In this document: positions 1 through 7,112 of the stretch, piece after piece
Position numbering within the stretch: the stretch's first letter is position 1
Layout: every line of letters starts with the position of its first letter
Assembly: GCF_004571065.1 (NCBI RefSeq)
Contig: NZ_SPQN01000021.1
Span: 1-49,826, forward strand
Source of the DNA: Geodermatophilus sp. DF01-2
Lineage (GTDB): Bacteria > Actinomycetota > Actinomycetes > Mycobacteriales > Geodermatophilaceae
Direction of reading: 5' to 3'
DNA: 49,826 nt
The notes under the pieces: generated by a model
Seen by the model: the letters and a program-made list of their open reading frames with translations, nothing else
Databases searched by the model: none
Told to the model about the DNA's origin: nothing
Program-made: the position numbers and the translations under genes

Positions 1-126
1 CCGGCCTCCGCGGCCCGCCGGTGGGCGGCCGCCTCCGCCGCTGCCGCCGACGGTGCGACCGGACGGCGGCCGGCGGACCGAGCCGCCACGCGGCCCGACC
101 GGGGAGGTCTCGTCGTGGGGAGGCAC
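1..126 (-). CDS. Start of a probable penicillin-binding protein, cut by the window edge
   Basis: An open frame begins with GTG at 126 on the minus strand and runs off the left edge without a stop. It is preceded by a purine-rich GAGAGAGGGG ribosome binding site. The visible 42 residues are rich in Pro, Gly and Arg, like the cytoplasmic tail of actinobacterial class A penicillin-binding proteins, but no catalytic domain is in view. The assignment rests on gene order: in Mycobacterium tuberculosis the DUF5318 gene is followed on the same strand by ponA1, with padR and ino1 on the other side, as here. This is therefore inference from synteny; another protein is possible. Confidence 0.45.
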   Translation of the reverse strand, partial: MPPHDETSPVGPRGGSVRRPPSGRTVGGSGGGGRPPAGRGGR

Positions 127-288
127 AGGGCCCCTCTCTCGTTGGGGTCTCGGTGGGCACGCGAACGAGGGCGTCCGTCACCCAGGGTGGCGTCTTCAGC
201 TGTGGCAGCGGGGACGACCCGCGGCGCGGCGGCCCCCAGCTGTCTCAACGACCACGCAGGGCACCGCGTGTTCCGGATGTGACGCGTA
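127..288. other. Short intergenic gap between DUF5318 gene and ponA-like gene
   Basis: These 162 bases separate two co-directional minus-strand genes. They carry the ponA-like ribosome binding site near 130-140. I see no convincing hairpin or further gene. Confidence 0.5.
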
Positions 289-681
289 CTACTCCGTGGC
301 CGCCCGTCGCCGGGTCCGCCGCGGCTGACGCCCGGGATCGGGCTCGGCACCCAGGACGTACGAGCAGTCCAGATGGTTCCACCCGCAGCCGCGGCACACC
401 TGGACCGCGTAGACCGAGAACTCCTCCTGCATCGCGTCCATGCGGGTGAGCTCGGCCTGCGTCTTCGCCTGGCCGGCCGTGGGGCCCAGGTGCTCCCCGT
501 AGACGTAGCTGACCAGGATGAGCCGTTCCTTGCGGCACACCGGACAGGCGATGTCGGTCGCCTCGCCGTGGTACCTGGCCGCCCGGGTGAGGTACGGACT
601 GGCGTCGCACACCTCGAAGAGCCCCGTGCGTCCGGCGTACACGTCGGCGAGGACGGCTCGCCGCTGCAGCGAGTAGTCCAC
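289..681 (-). CDS. DUF5318 zinc-ribbon protein
   Basis: A 130-residue protein of the DUF5318 family, orthologous by order and motif to M. tuberculosis Rv0049. Two CxxC pairs, Cys46/Cys49 (CPVC) and Cys96/Cys99 (CRGC), look like a four-cysteine zinc site. The frame stays open far upstream, but GTG at 681 is chosen because it gives the family start VDYSLQRRAVL and the upstream part is low-complexity and overlaps the palindromic repeat and the padR operator. No catalytic function is known to me. It is divergent from padR and co-directional with the ponA-like gene, so a role near cell-wall synthesis is possible but unproven. Confidence 0.8.
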   Translation of the reverse strand: MDYSLQRRAVLADVYAGRTGLFEVCDASPYLTRAARYHGEATDIACPVCRKERLILVSYVYGEHLGPTAGQAKTQAELTRMDAMQEEFSVYAVQVCRGCGWNHLDCSYVLGAEPDPGRQPRRTRRRAATE

Positions 682-782
682 GACGGATCGACGTCCGGGC
701 ACGGCGCCAATGTACGCACCGCCGGCGACATCGGAAGGCGTTCGACGACATGGACACCCACCCGAGCTGGTCTCCGGCCCCC

Positions 783-859
783 GAAAGGACCCCCTCCCCC
801 CTTCCCCCTCGCAGGCTCGGGGCGAGCCTCTGGGACGGGGCCGAGAGCGCGGGGTCCTT
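783..859 (+). repeat. Palindromic GGACCCC repeat, copy upstream of padR
   Basis: This copy has perfect outer arms AAGGACCCC (785-793) and GGGGTCCTT (851-859), with the family core (CTCGCAGGCTCG loop, GGGACGGGGCC 3' part) between them. It lies between the divergent DUF5318 and padR genes and ends one base before the padR operator palindrome. Unlike most copies it is in a promoter region rather than after a stop codon. Confidence 0.8.
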
Positions 860-880
860 GATGTATCGTTCCGATACATC
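860..880. promoter_or_regulatory. Operator-like palindrome upstream of padR
   Basis: Perfect 9-bp inverted repeat GATGTATCG / CGATACATC (860-868 and 872-880) around a TTC spacer. It is AT-rich for this genome and lies 28 bp before the padR start. A TANNNT-type -10 box (TATCGT, 864-869) sits inside it. PadR proteins usually bind such palindromes in their own promoters, so this is the likely operator. Confidence 0.75.
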
Positions 881-908
881 GATCCGCGGGACGACGAGGG
901 AGGGCGAC

Positions 909-1535
909 GTGCTCGAGTTCGCCATCCTGGGCCTGCTGCACCAGTCCCCGATGCACGGCTACGAGCTGCGCAAACAGCTCGCACAGGTGCTCGGCGGCCT
1001 GCGCAGCATCTCCTACGGCTCGCTGTACCCCGCGCTCAAGCGTCTGCACGCTGCGGGCTACGTCACCACCGACGAGCCCGACAAGCGGGCACCGCTGCCG
1101 GCGGACGCACCGCCGCTGACCGGACGGCGCGGGAAGGTGGTCTACACGATCACCGCGGAGGGCAAGGAGCGCTTCCACGAGCTGGTCAGCCAGGCCGGCC
1201 CGGAGGCGTACGACGACGGCGGGCTCTTCGGCGTCCGCCTGGCCTTCTTCCGGCACACCGCCGCCGACGTGCGGCTGCGGATCCTCGAGGGCCGCCGCCG
1301 CACGGTGGAGCGGCAGCGCGAGGGGCTGCGGGCCTCGCTGAGCCGCACGCGGGAGCGCCTCGACCGCTACACCCTCGAGCTCCAGCGCCACGGCCTGGAC
1401 TCGGTGGACCGCGAGGTCCGCTGGCTGGCCGAGCTCATCGACCGGGAGCTGACCGAGAGCCAACGGCGTCGAACCGACGGCGCCGCCCCCGGAGATCCGG
1501 AAGCGCCTCCCGGAGAGGCGTCACCGCATTCCTGA
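909..1535 (+). CDS. PadR-family transcriptional regulator
   Basis: A 208-residue winged-helix regulator. The N-terminal PadR domain (about residues 1-85) contains the hallmark LEFAILGLLHQSPMHGYELR and SYGSLYPALKRL segments; the C-terminal half (about 95-190) is the helical dimerisation region. GTG at 909 is chosen over an in-frame ATG at 861 because it follows a strong AGGGAGGG site at 898-905 and yields the conserved start; the ATG lies inside the operator palindrome. It corresponds to Rv0047c next to ino1, and like it probably represses itself, and possibly ino1 116 bp downstream. The ligand is unknown. Confidence 0.9.
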   Translation: MLEFAILGLLHQSPMHGYELRKQLAQVLGGLRSISYGSLYPALKRLHAAGYVTTDEPDKRAPLPADAPPLTGRRGKVVYTITAEGKERFHELVSQAGPEAYDDGGLFGVRLAFFRHTAADVRLRILEGRRRTVERQREGLRASLSRTRERLDRYTLELQRHGLDSVDREVRWLAELIDRELTESQRRRTDGAAPGDPEAPPGEASPHS

Positions 1536-1650
1536 CCACCCGTCCCGATGACCCCTGACGGGAGAGCTCCACGCCCGTCACCACCCCGAGCAGGACCGCC
1601 CACGGTCCGCGCCCACCGACCGCACCCGGTCTGCTGAGAAGGAGATCTCC

Positions 1651-2730
1651 ATGGGATCCGTCAAGGTCGCCATCGTCGGCGTCGGCAACTGCGCCGCTTC
1701 GCTGGTGCAGGGTGTCCACTACTACCGCGGCGCCGACGAGACCACGTCGGTGCCGGGCCTGATGCACGTGCGCTTCGGCGACTACCACGTCTCCGACGTG
1801 GAGTTCGTCGCCGCGTTCGACGTAGACGCCAAGAAGGTCGGCCGCGACCTGTCCGAGGCGATCGTCGCCAGCGAGAACAACACCATCACCATCTGCGACG
1901 TCCCGCCGCTGGGCGTCCCGGTGCAGCGCGGCACCACGCTCGACGGGCTCGGCCGGTACTACCGCGAGATGGTCGAGGAGTCCGACGAGCAACCGGTGGA
2001 CGTCGTCGCGGCACTGCGCGAGGCGCAAGCCGACGTCCTGGTCTGCTACCTGCCGGTCGGCTCGCAGCAGGCCGCGGAGTTCTACGCGCAGTGCGCGATC
2101 GACGCCGGGGTCGCCTTCGTCAACGCGCTGCCGGTGTTCATCGCCGGCACGCCGGGGTGGGCGGAGAAGTTCACCGCGGCCGGCGTCCCGATCGTCGGCG
2201 ACGACATCAAGAGCCAGGTGGGCGCCACCATCACCCACCGGGTGCTGGCCAAGCTGTTCGAGGACCGCGGCGTGCAGCTGGACCGCACGATGCAGCTCAA
2301 CGTCGGCGGCAACATGGACTTCAAGAACATGCTCGAACGCGAGCGGCTGGAGTCCAAGAAGATCTCCAAGACCCAGTCGGTCACCAGCCAGGTCGGCCGC
2401 GACATGGGCGCCGGCAACGTGCACATCGGCCCGTCGGACCACGTCCCGTGGCTGTCGGACCGCAAGTGGGCCTACGTCCGCCTGGAGGGCCGCGCGTTCG
2501 GTGACGTCCCGCTGAACCTGGAGTACAAGCTCGAGGTCTGGGACTCCCCGAACTCGGCCGGCATCATCATCGACGCCGTCCGCGCCGCCAAGATCGCCAA
2601 GGACCGCGGGATCGGTGGCCCGATCCTCTCCGCGTCGTCCTACTTCATGAAGAGCCCGCCGGTGCAGTACGACGACAGCGAGGCCCGCGACGCCGTGGAG
2701 AGGTTCATCCGGGGCGAGATCGAGCGCTGA
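1651..2730 (+). CDS. ino1: Inositol-3-phosphate synthase
   Basis: A 359-residue NAD-dependent enzyme that converts glucose 6-phosphate to 1L-myo-inositol 1-phosphate, the entry to phosphatidylinositol and mycothiol in actinobacteria. The Rossmann glycine motif GVGNCA is at residues 10-15. Conserved segments [30 protein letters not shown] and KSPPVQ are present. Length matches the short prokaryotic family (Rv0046c is of similar size). ATG at 1651 follows GAGAAGGAGAT. It lies downstream of padR in the same direction and is probably followed by the strong hairpin at 2869-2902. Confidence 0.95.
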   Translation: MGSVKVAIVGVGNCAASLVQGVHYYRGADETTSVPGLMHVRFGDYHVSDVEFVAAFDVDAKKVGRDLSEAIVASENNTITICDVPPLGVPVQRGTTLDGLGRYYREMVEESDEQPVDVVAALREAQADVLVCYLPVGSQQAAEFYAQCAIDAGVAFVNALPVFIAGTPGWAEKFTAAGVPIVGDDIKSQVGATITHRVLAKLFEDRGVQLDRTMQLNVGGNMDFKNMLERERLESKKISKTQSVTSQVGRDMGAGNVHIGPSDHVPWLSDRKWAYVRLEGRAFGDVPLNLEYKLEVWDSPNSAGIIIDAVRAAKIAKDRGIGGPILSASSYFMKSPPVQYDDSEARDAVERFIRGEIER

Positions 2731-2731
2731 A

Positions 2732-2834
2732 CGAGGACCCCACTGCGCCCACCCCTCGTAGAAGGACTCACCCCGAGGTCGTCGTCGAAGGACCTCCTTC
2801 CCGCGGGCTCGGGGCGGTGCCCTGGAGGTAGACC
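2732..2834 (+). repeat. Degenerate, possibly nested copies of the palindromic repeat after ino1
   Basis: Starting one base after the ino1 stop are three successive degenerate 5' halves of the repeat (AGGACCCCACTGC at about 2735, TAGAAGGACTCACC at about 2759, GAAGGACCTCC at about 2787), then a 3' part with GGAGGT. The junction CTCG/TAGAAGGAC is the same as in the clear triple nest at 41116-41268, so this looks like a decayed version of that structure. Boundaries are approximate. Confidence 0.6.
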
Positions 2835-2868
2835 GGCGCCAGGCCAGGGCCGGGCCTCCGGGGGCCTG

Positions 2869-2902
2869 CAGGGCCCGCGATCCGCACGGATCGCGGGCCC
2901 TG
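2869..2902. terminator. Strong hairpin downstream of ino1
   Basis: A perfect 15-bp inverted repeat (arms 2869-2883 and 2888-2902, starting CAGGGCCCGCGATCC) with a GCAC loop. There is no T tract, as usual in high-GC actinobacteria. It is placed to end ino1 transcription and to insulate the lipoprotein gene promoter. Confidence 0.75.
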
Positions 2903-2954
2903 TCGCGTGGCGGGGCACCCGCGTGGGACCCGGTCGACGACCTCCCCCGATGCC

Positions 2955-2960
2955 TACCCT
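2955..2960 (+). promoter_or_regulatory. TACCCT -10 box of the lipoprotein gene, probably leaderless
   Basis: TACCCT fits the actinobacterial -10 consensus TANNNT and ends 6 nt before the ATG at 2967. That spacing puts the transcription start at or next to the start codon. No Shine-Dalgarno sequence is present. Confidence 0.6.
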
Positions 2961-2966
2961 GGCCGC

Positions 2967-3728
2967 ATGCCCGCGCGCCGCCGTCCGCTGCTCCCTGCCC
3001 TGGGGCTGGCGCTCGCGCTGCTCGCCGGCTGCGCCGGCGGTACGGACGACCGGCCGGAGGGCGCACCGGTCACCCAGGAGGAGGCCGGCCTCCTCGCGCG
3101 GCTGCTGGTGGCCAACCACGAGGAGGGCGGGGCCGACTTCGTGGTCACCGCCCCGTACGGCGAGGGCACGGTGCTGACCCTCACCGGCGAGGTGGACCTC
3201 GCCGACGGGGTCGGACGCGCGCAGGCGGTCACCGCGTACGACGACGGGCGGCCCGACGACATTCGAACGCTGTTCTTCACCGCCGACGAGCTGTGGTTCG
3301 GCGACGTCCCCGGTCTGTCCGGCGCGCTGGATGCCGCCGGTCTCCCCGAGGCCTCCTACGTGCGCCGCCCGGTGACGCTGGGGGAGCAGGCGCCGCTGGT
3401 CGACGTCCTCACCCGGATGGTGCTCAACCTCTCCGCCGAGGAGGCCGACGCCGCCGGGGCCTTCCGCGACGCGGGCTACACCTGGGAGGGGGACCGCTCG
3501 ATCGACGGCGAGCTGGCGGCGCTCTACGCCTCGGAGGCGGGCTGGTCGGTCGCGGTCGACCGCTCCACCGACCTGCTCGTCCAGTACCGCACCCCGCTGC
3601 CCGGGCAGGAGTTCGACGTCACGGTGACCCTGTCCGACCACGGTCCGCGGGAGATCGCTCTGCCGTCGGAGGAGGAGTCCGTGGACGGGGCGGCGCACCC
3701 GGAGGTGGCGGCGACCGTCGGCCTGTAG
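2967..3728 (+). CDS. Putative secreted lipoprotein
   Basis: A 253-residue protein with a lipoprotein signal peptide: Arg-rich n-region (residues 3-6), hydrophobic stretch 8-20 and lipobox LAGC with the lipidated cysteine at residue 22. The mature part has repeated beta-strand-like segments (GEVDLADGVGRAQAV, RTLFFTADELWFGDVPG) and resembles the general plan of LppX/LprG-type lipoproteins that bind hydrophobic ligands; that resemblance is weak and is inference. ATG at 2967 is chosen from the signal peptide and the TACCCT box. It is monocistronic, followed by repeat copies and a bidirectional hairpin. Confidence 0.75.
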   Translation: MPARRRPLLPALGLALALLAGCAGGTDDRPEGAPVTQEEAGLLARLLVANHEEGGADFVVTAPYGEGTVLTLTGEVDLADGVGRAQAVTAYDDGRPDDIRTLFFTADELWFGDVPGLSGALDAAGLPEASYVRRPVTLGEQAPLVDVLTRMVLNLSAEEADAAGAFRDAGYTWEGDRSIDGELAALYASEAGWSVAVDRSTDLLVQYRTPLPGQEFDVTVTLSDHGPREIALPSEEESVDGAAHPEVAATVGL

Positions 3729-3730
3729 GG

Positions 3731-3815
3731 AAAGGACCCCCTCCTCCCCACCGCGCGCAAGCTCGCGGCGGGCCCCTGGAGGGGGCCGAGTGGCGGGGGG
3801 CAGAGGGTCCCTTCC
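3731..3815 (+). repeat. Palindromic repeat copy after the lipoprotein gene
   Basis: Begins 3 nt after the stop codon. Outer arms CCCCCTCC (3737-3744) and GGAGGGGG (3778-3785) pair perfectly; the inner part shows the CGCAAGCTCGCGG loop. The right end (GGGTCCCTTCC at 3805-3815) looks like a reversed 5' half, so a second, inverted partial copy abuts the first. Confidence 0.8.
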
Positions 3816-3854
3816 ACCTGCAGGAGGGCGGCCGTCCCGGCCCGACCCCTCGCC

Positions 3855-3929
3855 GTAGAAGGACCCTCTCCCGAGCCCTTCGCAAGCTCGGGGCACGCCA
3901 GGAGAGGGCCAGGGACCCGGGACGGGGCC
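3855..3929 (+). repeat. Second palindromic repeat copy in the same gap
   Basis: Arms CCCTCTCC (3864-3871) and GGAGAGGG (3901-3908) pair perfectly though their sequence differs from neighbouring copies. The loop is CTTCGCAAGCTC. A trailing GGGACGGGGCC (3919-3929) looks like the 3' half of another copy. Confidence 0.8.
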
Positions 3930-3938
3930 GGGACATGC

Positions 3939-3975
3939 GGAAGGGGGCGGCCTCTTCCCCAGACCGCCCCCTTCC
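3939..3975. terminator. Bidirectional terminator hairpin between convergent genes
   Basis: A perfect 12-bp inverted repeat, GGAAGGGGGCGG (3939-3950) and CCGCCCCCTTCC (3964-3975), between the lipoprotein gene and the converging algH-like gene. Confidence 0.75.
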
Positions 3976-4023
3976 ATCCCCGTTCCTACCAGATGCCGGG
4001 CTCCCGTGCACCCGGGACTCGCG

Positions 4024-4683
4024 TCAGTTGGCGGTCGGGTCGGCCGGCGCGGTCGACAGGACCGCCAGGCGGCCGGTCTGCCGGCCCATCACCCGGCGCC
4101 AGAGCTCCGGGCCGGCCAGCGCGCTCAGCACGTCGTCCGGGCTGCCGGGCACGCAGGCCCAGGCCCCCTCGGCGAGCTCCCCGACCAGCTGGCCCGGTGA
4201 CCAGCCCGCGTAGCCGGCGAAGACCCGCAACCCGCGGACCTGGCCGGCCAGGGCGTCGGGGTCGGCGTCCAGGTCGACCAGGTGGACGTCGCCGGCGACG
4301 CGCCGCAGGCCGCAGTCGTCGCCCGGCGTCCCGCAGACGGCCAGGCACAGGGCCGTGTCGGTCTCGCAGGGGCCGCCCACGTGGAACACCCCGGGGTCGA
4401 CGGCGAGGTCGCACCAGCCCGGCAGCACGTCGCGGATCTCCACCTGGCTCGGCCGGCCCAGGACCACGCCCAGCGTGCCGCTGTCGTTGTGGTCGAGCAC
4501 GAAGACGACCGTGCCGGCGAAGGTCGGGTCGGTCAGGCTCGGCATGGCCACGAGCAGCGACCCGGTGCGGACGTCGTCCAGGCAGCCGATCGAGAGCACG
4601 GGAACCGCGTCCGGACGACGGCGGCCCGTCGCGGGCCGGGCCGGCGGCCCCGACTCGGGATCGGGCGAGGACGGGGGAGTCAT
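4024..4683 (-). CDS. YqgE/AlgH family protein
   Basis: A 219-residue member of the UPF0301/YqgE/AlgH family (DUF179), orthologous by order to Rv0038. Family segments are clear: GSLLVAMPSLTDPTFAGTVV near the start of the domain, HNDSGTLGVVLGRP, VGGPCETD and FAGYAGWSPGQLVGEL. About 35 low-complexity residues precede the domain. ATG at 4683 is chosen; longer frames lack family similarity. The biochemical role is not established. It is divergent from the MFS gene at 4801, the same pairing as Rv0037c/Rv0038. Confidence 0.88.
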   Translation of the reverse strand: MTPPSSPDPESGPPARPATGRRRPDAVPVLSIGCLDDVRTGSLLVAMPSLTDPTFAGTVVFVLDHNDSGTLGVVLGRPSQVEIRDVLPGWCDLAVDPGVFHVGGPCETDTALCLAVCGTPGDDCGLRRVAGDVHLVDLDADPDALAGQVRGLRVFAGYAGWSPGQLVGELAEGAWACVPGSPDDVLSALAGPELWRRVMGRQTGRLAVLSTAPADPTAN

Positions 4684-4788
4684 CGATCCCAGTGTGCCCC
4701 AACCGCGGGCCCCTCGGCGGCGGAGGCCGCGTCCGCCACGGGGGGATGCGCGGCCCGTCGTCCACCGTGCGACGCCGGGCGGCCACCG

Positions 4789-4794
4789 TAGGGT
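4789..4794 (+). promoter_or_regulatory. TAGGGT -10 box of the MFS gene, probably leaderless
   Basis: TAGGGT fits TANNNT and ends 6 nt before the GTG at 4801, with no clear ribosome binding site between. Confidence 0.5.
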
Positions 4795-4800
4795 GACCGG

Positions 4801-6078
4801 GTGCGGCAGGCCGGGACGACCGTGCGGCACCTCCTGGCGCGCGGCGTCTTCCGCCGGCTCCTGGCCACCCGGCTCTCCGCCCAGTTCGGGGACGGCGTGC
4901 TGCAGGCCGCCCTCGCCGGCACGGTGCTGTTCAACCCGCAGCGGGCGGCCGACCCGGTCGACGTCGCCGCCGGGTTCGCCGTCCTGCTGCTGCCGTACTC
5001 ACTGGTGGGTCCCTTCGCCGGCGTCTGGCTGGACCGGTGGAGCCGGCGTCAGGTGCTCGTGCACGCCGACCTCCTGCGCGCCGGCCTGGTCGCCGTCCTC
5101 GCCCTGCTCGTGGCGGGTGGCGTGGCGGGGGCGCCGTTCCTGCTCACCGGGCTGGCGCTGTTCTCGCTGGCGCGGTTCGTGCTCTCGGCGCTCTCCGCGG
5201 CCCTGCCGCACACGACCGACGCACTGGTGCCGGCGAACGCGCTGTCGACGACGTCCGGGGCGGTGGCGACCGTGGCCGGCGGAGCGGTCGCCGTCGGGCT
5301 GCAGCAGGCCGGCGGTGTGGCGGGGGACGCCGGCTACGCGCTGATGACGCTGGGCGCGGCGGCGCCGTACCTGCTGGCCGCCGCGCTGGCCGCCCGGTTC
5401 GCCCGCGGCGCGCTCGGCCCGGACGAGGAGAGCCGGGCCGGGCGGGTGCCCGCGGCGGCGGTGGTCGCCGGGATGGTGGCGGGGGCCCAGCACGTGTGGG
5501 CCCGGCCGGCCGCGGTGGGAGCGCTGGCCGTCGTCACCGTGCACCGGCTGTGCTTCGGACTGGTCACCCTCATGACGCTGCTGCTCTTCCGCACCACCTT
5601 CTCGACCGATCAGGGATTCGTGCCCGGCGGGCTGGCGGGGCTGGGCGTCGCGGTCGCCGCGGGGGCCGTCGGCGCGCTGGTGGCGGCCGCGGTGACGCCG
5701 GCGGCGGTGCGCCGCCTGGGGACGGCGCGTTGGGTGACGCTGCTGCTGGCCGCCTGCGGTCCGCTGCTGGTGGCGTTCGGCCTGCCGTTCCTGCCGTGGA
5801 CGGTCGTCGTCGCCGGCATCGTGCTCGGGTTCGTCGGGCAGGGCGTGAAGATCTGCGTGGACGTCACCCTCCAGCAGGTGGTGGACGACGACGTCCGCGG
5901 CCGGGTGTTCTCCGTCTACGACATGCTGGTCAACGTCAGCTACGTGGCGGCCCTGCTCGCGGCGGCGTACCTCCTGCCCCCGTCCGGCGTCTCGCCTCCG
6001 GCGGTCCTGGCGGTCGGCGCCGTCTACGCCCTCACCGCCCTCTGGTGGAGTCGCTGGAGCGCGGAAACCGTCACCTAG
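4801..6078 (+). CDS. MFS transporter
   Basis: A 425-residue multi-spanning membrane protein with about twelve hydrophobic segments and the MFS loop motif GVWLDRWSRRQVLVHADLLRAG around residues 75-97. It corresponds to Rv0037c in position beside the algH-like gene. The substrate is unknown; family members are proton-driven exporters. The last ten residues (WSRWSAETVT) and the stop codon are encoded by the left 41-bp repeat (6047-6087), so the repeat has supplied the C-terminus. The TAG stop overlaps the stop of the converging gene in the tetranucleotide CTAG (6075-6078). Confidence 0.88.
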   Translation: MRQAGTTVRHLLARGVFRRLLATRLSAQFGDGVLQAALAGTVLFNPQRAADPVDVAAGFAVLLLPYSLVGPFAGVWLDRWSRRQVLVHADLLRAGLVAVLALLVAGGVAGAPFLLTGLALFSLARFVLSALSAALPHTTDALVPANALSTTSGAVATVAGGAVAVGLQQAGGVAGDAGYALMTLGAAAPYLLAAALAARFARGALGPDEESRAGRVPAAAVVAGMVAGAQHVWARPAAVGALAVVTVHRLCFGLVTLMTLLLFRTTFSTDQGFVPGGLAGLGVAVAAGAVGALVAAAVTPAAVRRLGTARWVTLLLAACGPLLVAFGLPFLPWTVVVAGIVLGFVGQGVKICVDVTLQQVVDDDVRGRVFSVYDMLVNVSYVAALLAAAYLLPPSGVSPPAVLAVGAVYALTALWWSRWSAETVT

Positions 6079-6087
6079 CGACTCCGC
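6047..6087 (+). repeat. 41-bp palindromic repeat, left copy
   Basis: Starts GGAGTCGCTGGAG, centre GCGGAAACCGTCA, ends AGCGACTCCGC. The ends GGAGTCGCT and AGCGACTCC are inverted repeats of each other, so each copy can fold alone. It matches the right copy (7071-7111, opposite orientation) at 38 of 41 positions. It contains the stop codons of both converging genes. Confidence 0.9.
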
Positions 6088-7010
6088 AAGAGGGTGTCGA
6101 TCTCTCGTCCACATGCCGCTTCGTCCGAGCGCAGCCGGCGGACCGGGAACCGCAGGAGCACGATCCCCGCGCCGTGGATCGCGTTCTGCCGGACGAGGTC
6201 CTCCGACCAGTCCTCTGCCGAGAGGTGGAAGGCGGCACCGTCGGCCTCCGCCGCGACACCCTGGGCGCGCCACAGGGCGTCGACGAAGAACCGGCCGACC
6301 GGGGTGACGACCTCCGCGTTCCACTCCGGTTCCGGTAGGCCGGCGGCCACCACCACCCGCCGCAGGTCCGCTTCCCCGACCGACCGCATGCCGCGACAGG
6401 CATCGACCACAGCGGTTCGTAGCCACGCGGTGGCGCTCCGGCCGAGCAGCCGGGTCTCCTCCGCCAGTTGCTCGACACTCGCCATCCCTCGCTGGAGCAC
6501 GTGGGAGACGACGTGGTCGACCTCGGACCGCCGACGCGCCGTGACGGCCACGTCCACGGCGGCACGAGCGGCTGAGGTCACCGGCAAGTCCGACACCATC
6601 CGGACGCCCAGGGGTCGACGGCTCTGGTGGACGACCACGAAGCCGGAGGAGCGCAGATGCCGGCCGTGCGGGACCGACACCTCCACGATCCCTCCTTCCG
6701 GGAGCGCGACGTACGTTCCTCGAACCCCGGCGACCCGAAGGGCAGGTGGCAGCTCCTCGACACGGGCACCGAGCACGGCCAGCGCGCTGCGATGGGACAG
6801 GCATCCGGTCGGGCCGGCATGACGGACGCCGACCTGCCACCGCTGGCGCTGGGTGAGCGGCCCACCGTGGCCCACGACGACGCCGGGCACGGGCTCCTGC
6901 CAACGACCGGAGGCGATGGCCCGTCGGATGCGACCGACGCTGATGCCGCTCTCGGTCAGTCCACGGCGGTGGACGACGGCATCCGGGCGGAGCGATACGC
7001 GCTGAGGCAC
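6075..7010 (-). CDS. AbiEi-like N-terminal domain protein with degenerate DUF559-type nuclease domain
   Basis: A 311-residue protein. Residues 1-50 form a helix-turn-helix like the N-terminal domain of type IV antitoxins (AbiEi family): SGISVGRIRRAIASGRWQEP followed by PGVVVGHGG. The C-terminal third (about 200-300) resembles DUF559/Vsr-like PD-(D/E)xK nucleases, with FFVDALW and AEADGAAFH aligning with the catalytic D and ExD strands; the usual second acid is altered, so activity is uncertain. Such proteins are common orphans in actinobacteria, and no toxin partner is adjacent. The whole gene lies between inverted 41-bp repeats and is absent from the mycobacterial order, suggesting acquisition. 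The start (GTG 7010) has no good ribosome binding site. Confidence 0.7.
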   Translation of the reverse strand: MPQRVSLRPDAVVHRRGLTESGISVGRIRRAIASGRWQEPVPGVVVGHGGPLTQRQRWQVGVRHAGPTGCLSHRSALAVLGARVEELPPALRVAGVRGTYVALPEGGIVEVSVPHGRHLRSSGFVVVHQSRRPLGVRMVSDLPVTSAARAAVDVAVTARRRSEVDHVVSHVLQRGMASVEQLAEETRLLGRSATAWLRTAVVDACRGMRSVGEADLRRVVVAAGLPEPEWNAEVVTPVGRFFVDALWRAQGVAAEADGAAFHLSAEDWSEDLVRQNAIHGAGIVLLRFPVRRLRSDEAACGREIDTLLRSR

Positions 7011-7070
7011 CGGCGCAGGATGTCGCTGCGAGGCCGTCGGCCGCTGGCGCCGTCCACAGGCCCGCCCCTC

Positions 7071-7111
7071 GCGGAGTCGCTCGATGACGGTTTCCGCACT
7101 CCAGCGACTCC
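7071..7111 (-). repeat. 41-bp palindromic repeat, right copy
   Basis: Inverted copy of 6047-6087 with three differences. It ends two bases short of the cca stop codon (7113-7115). Together the two copies bracket the AbiEi-like gene. Confidence 0.9.
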
Positions 7112-7112
7112 G

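Noticed and set aside
4375..4387. CACGTGGAAC in the algH-like gene as a parS site
   Set aside because: Only the right half fits; the left arm is GCC instead of GTT, so the palindrome is broken.
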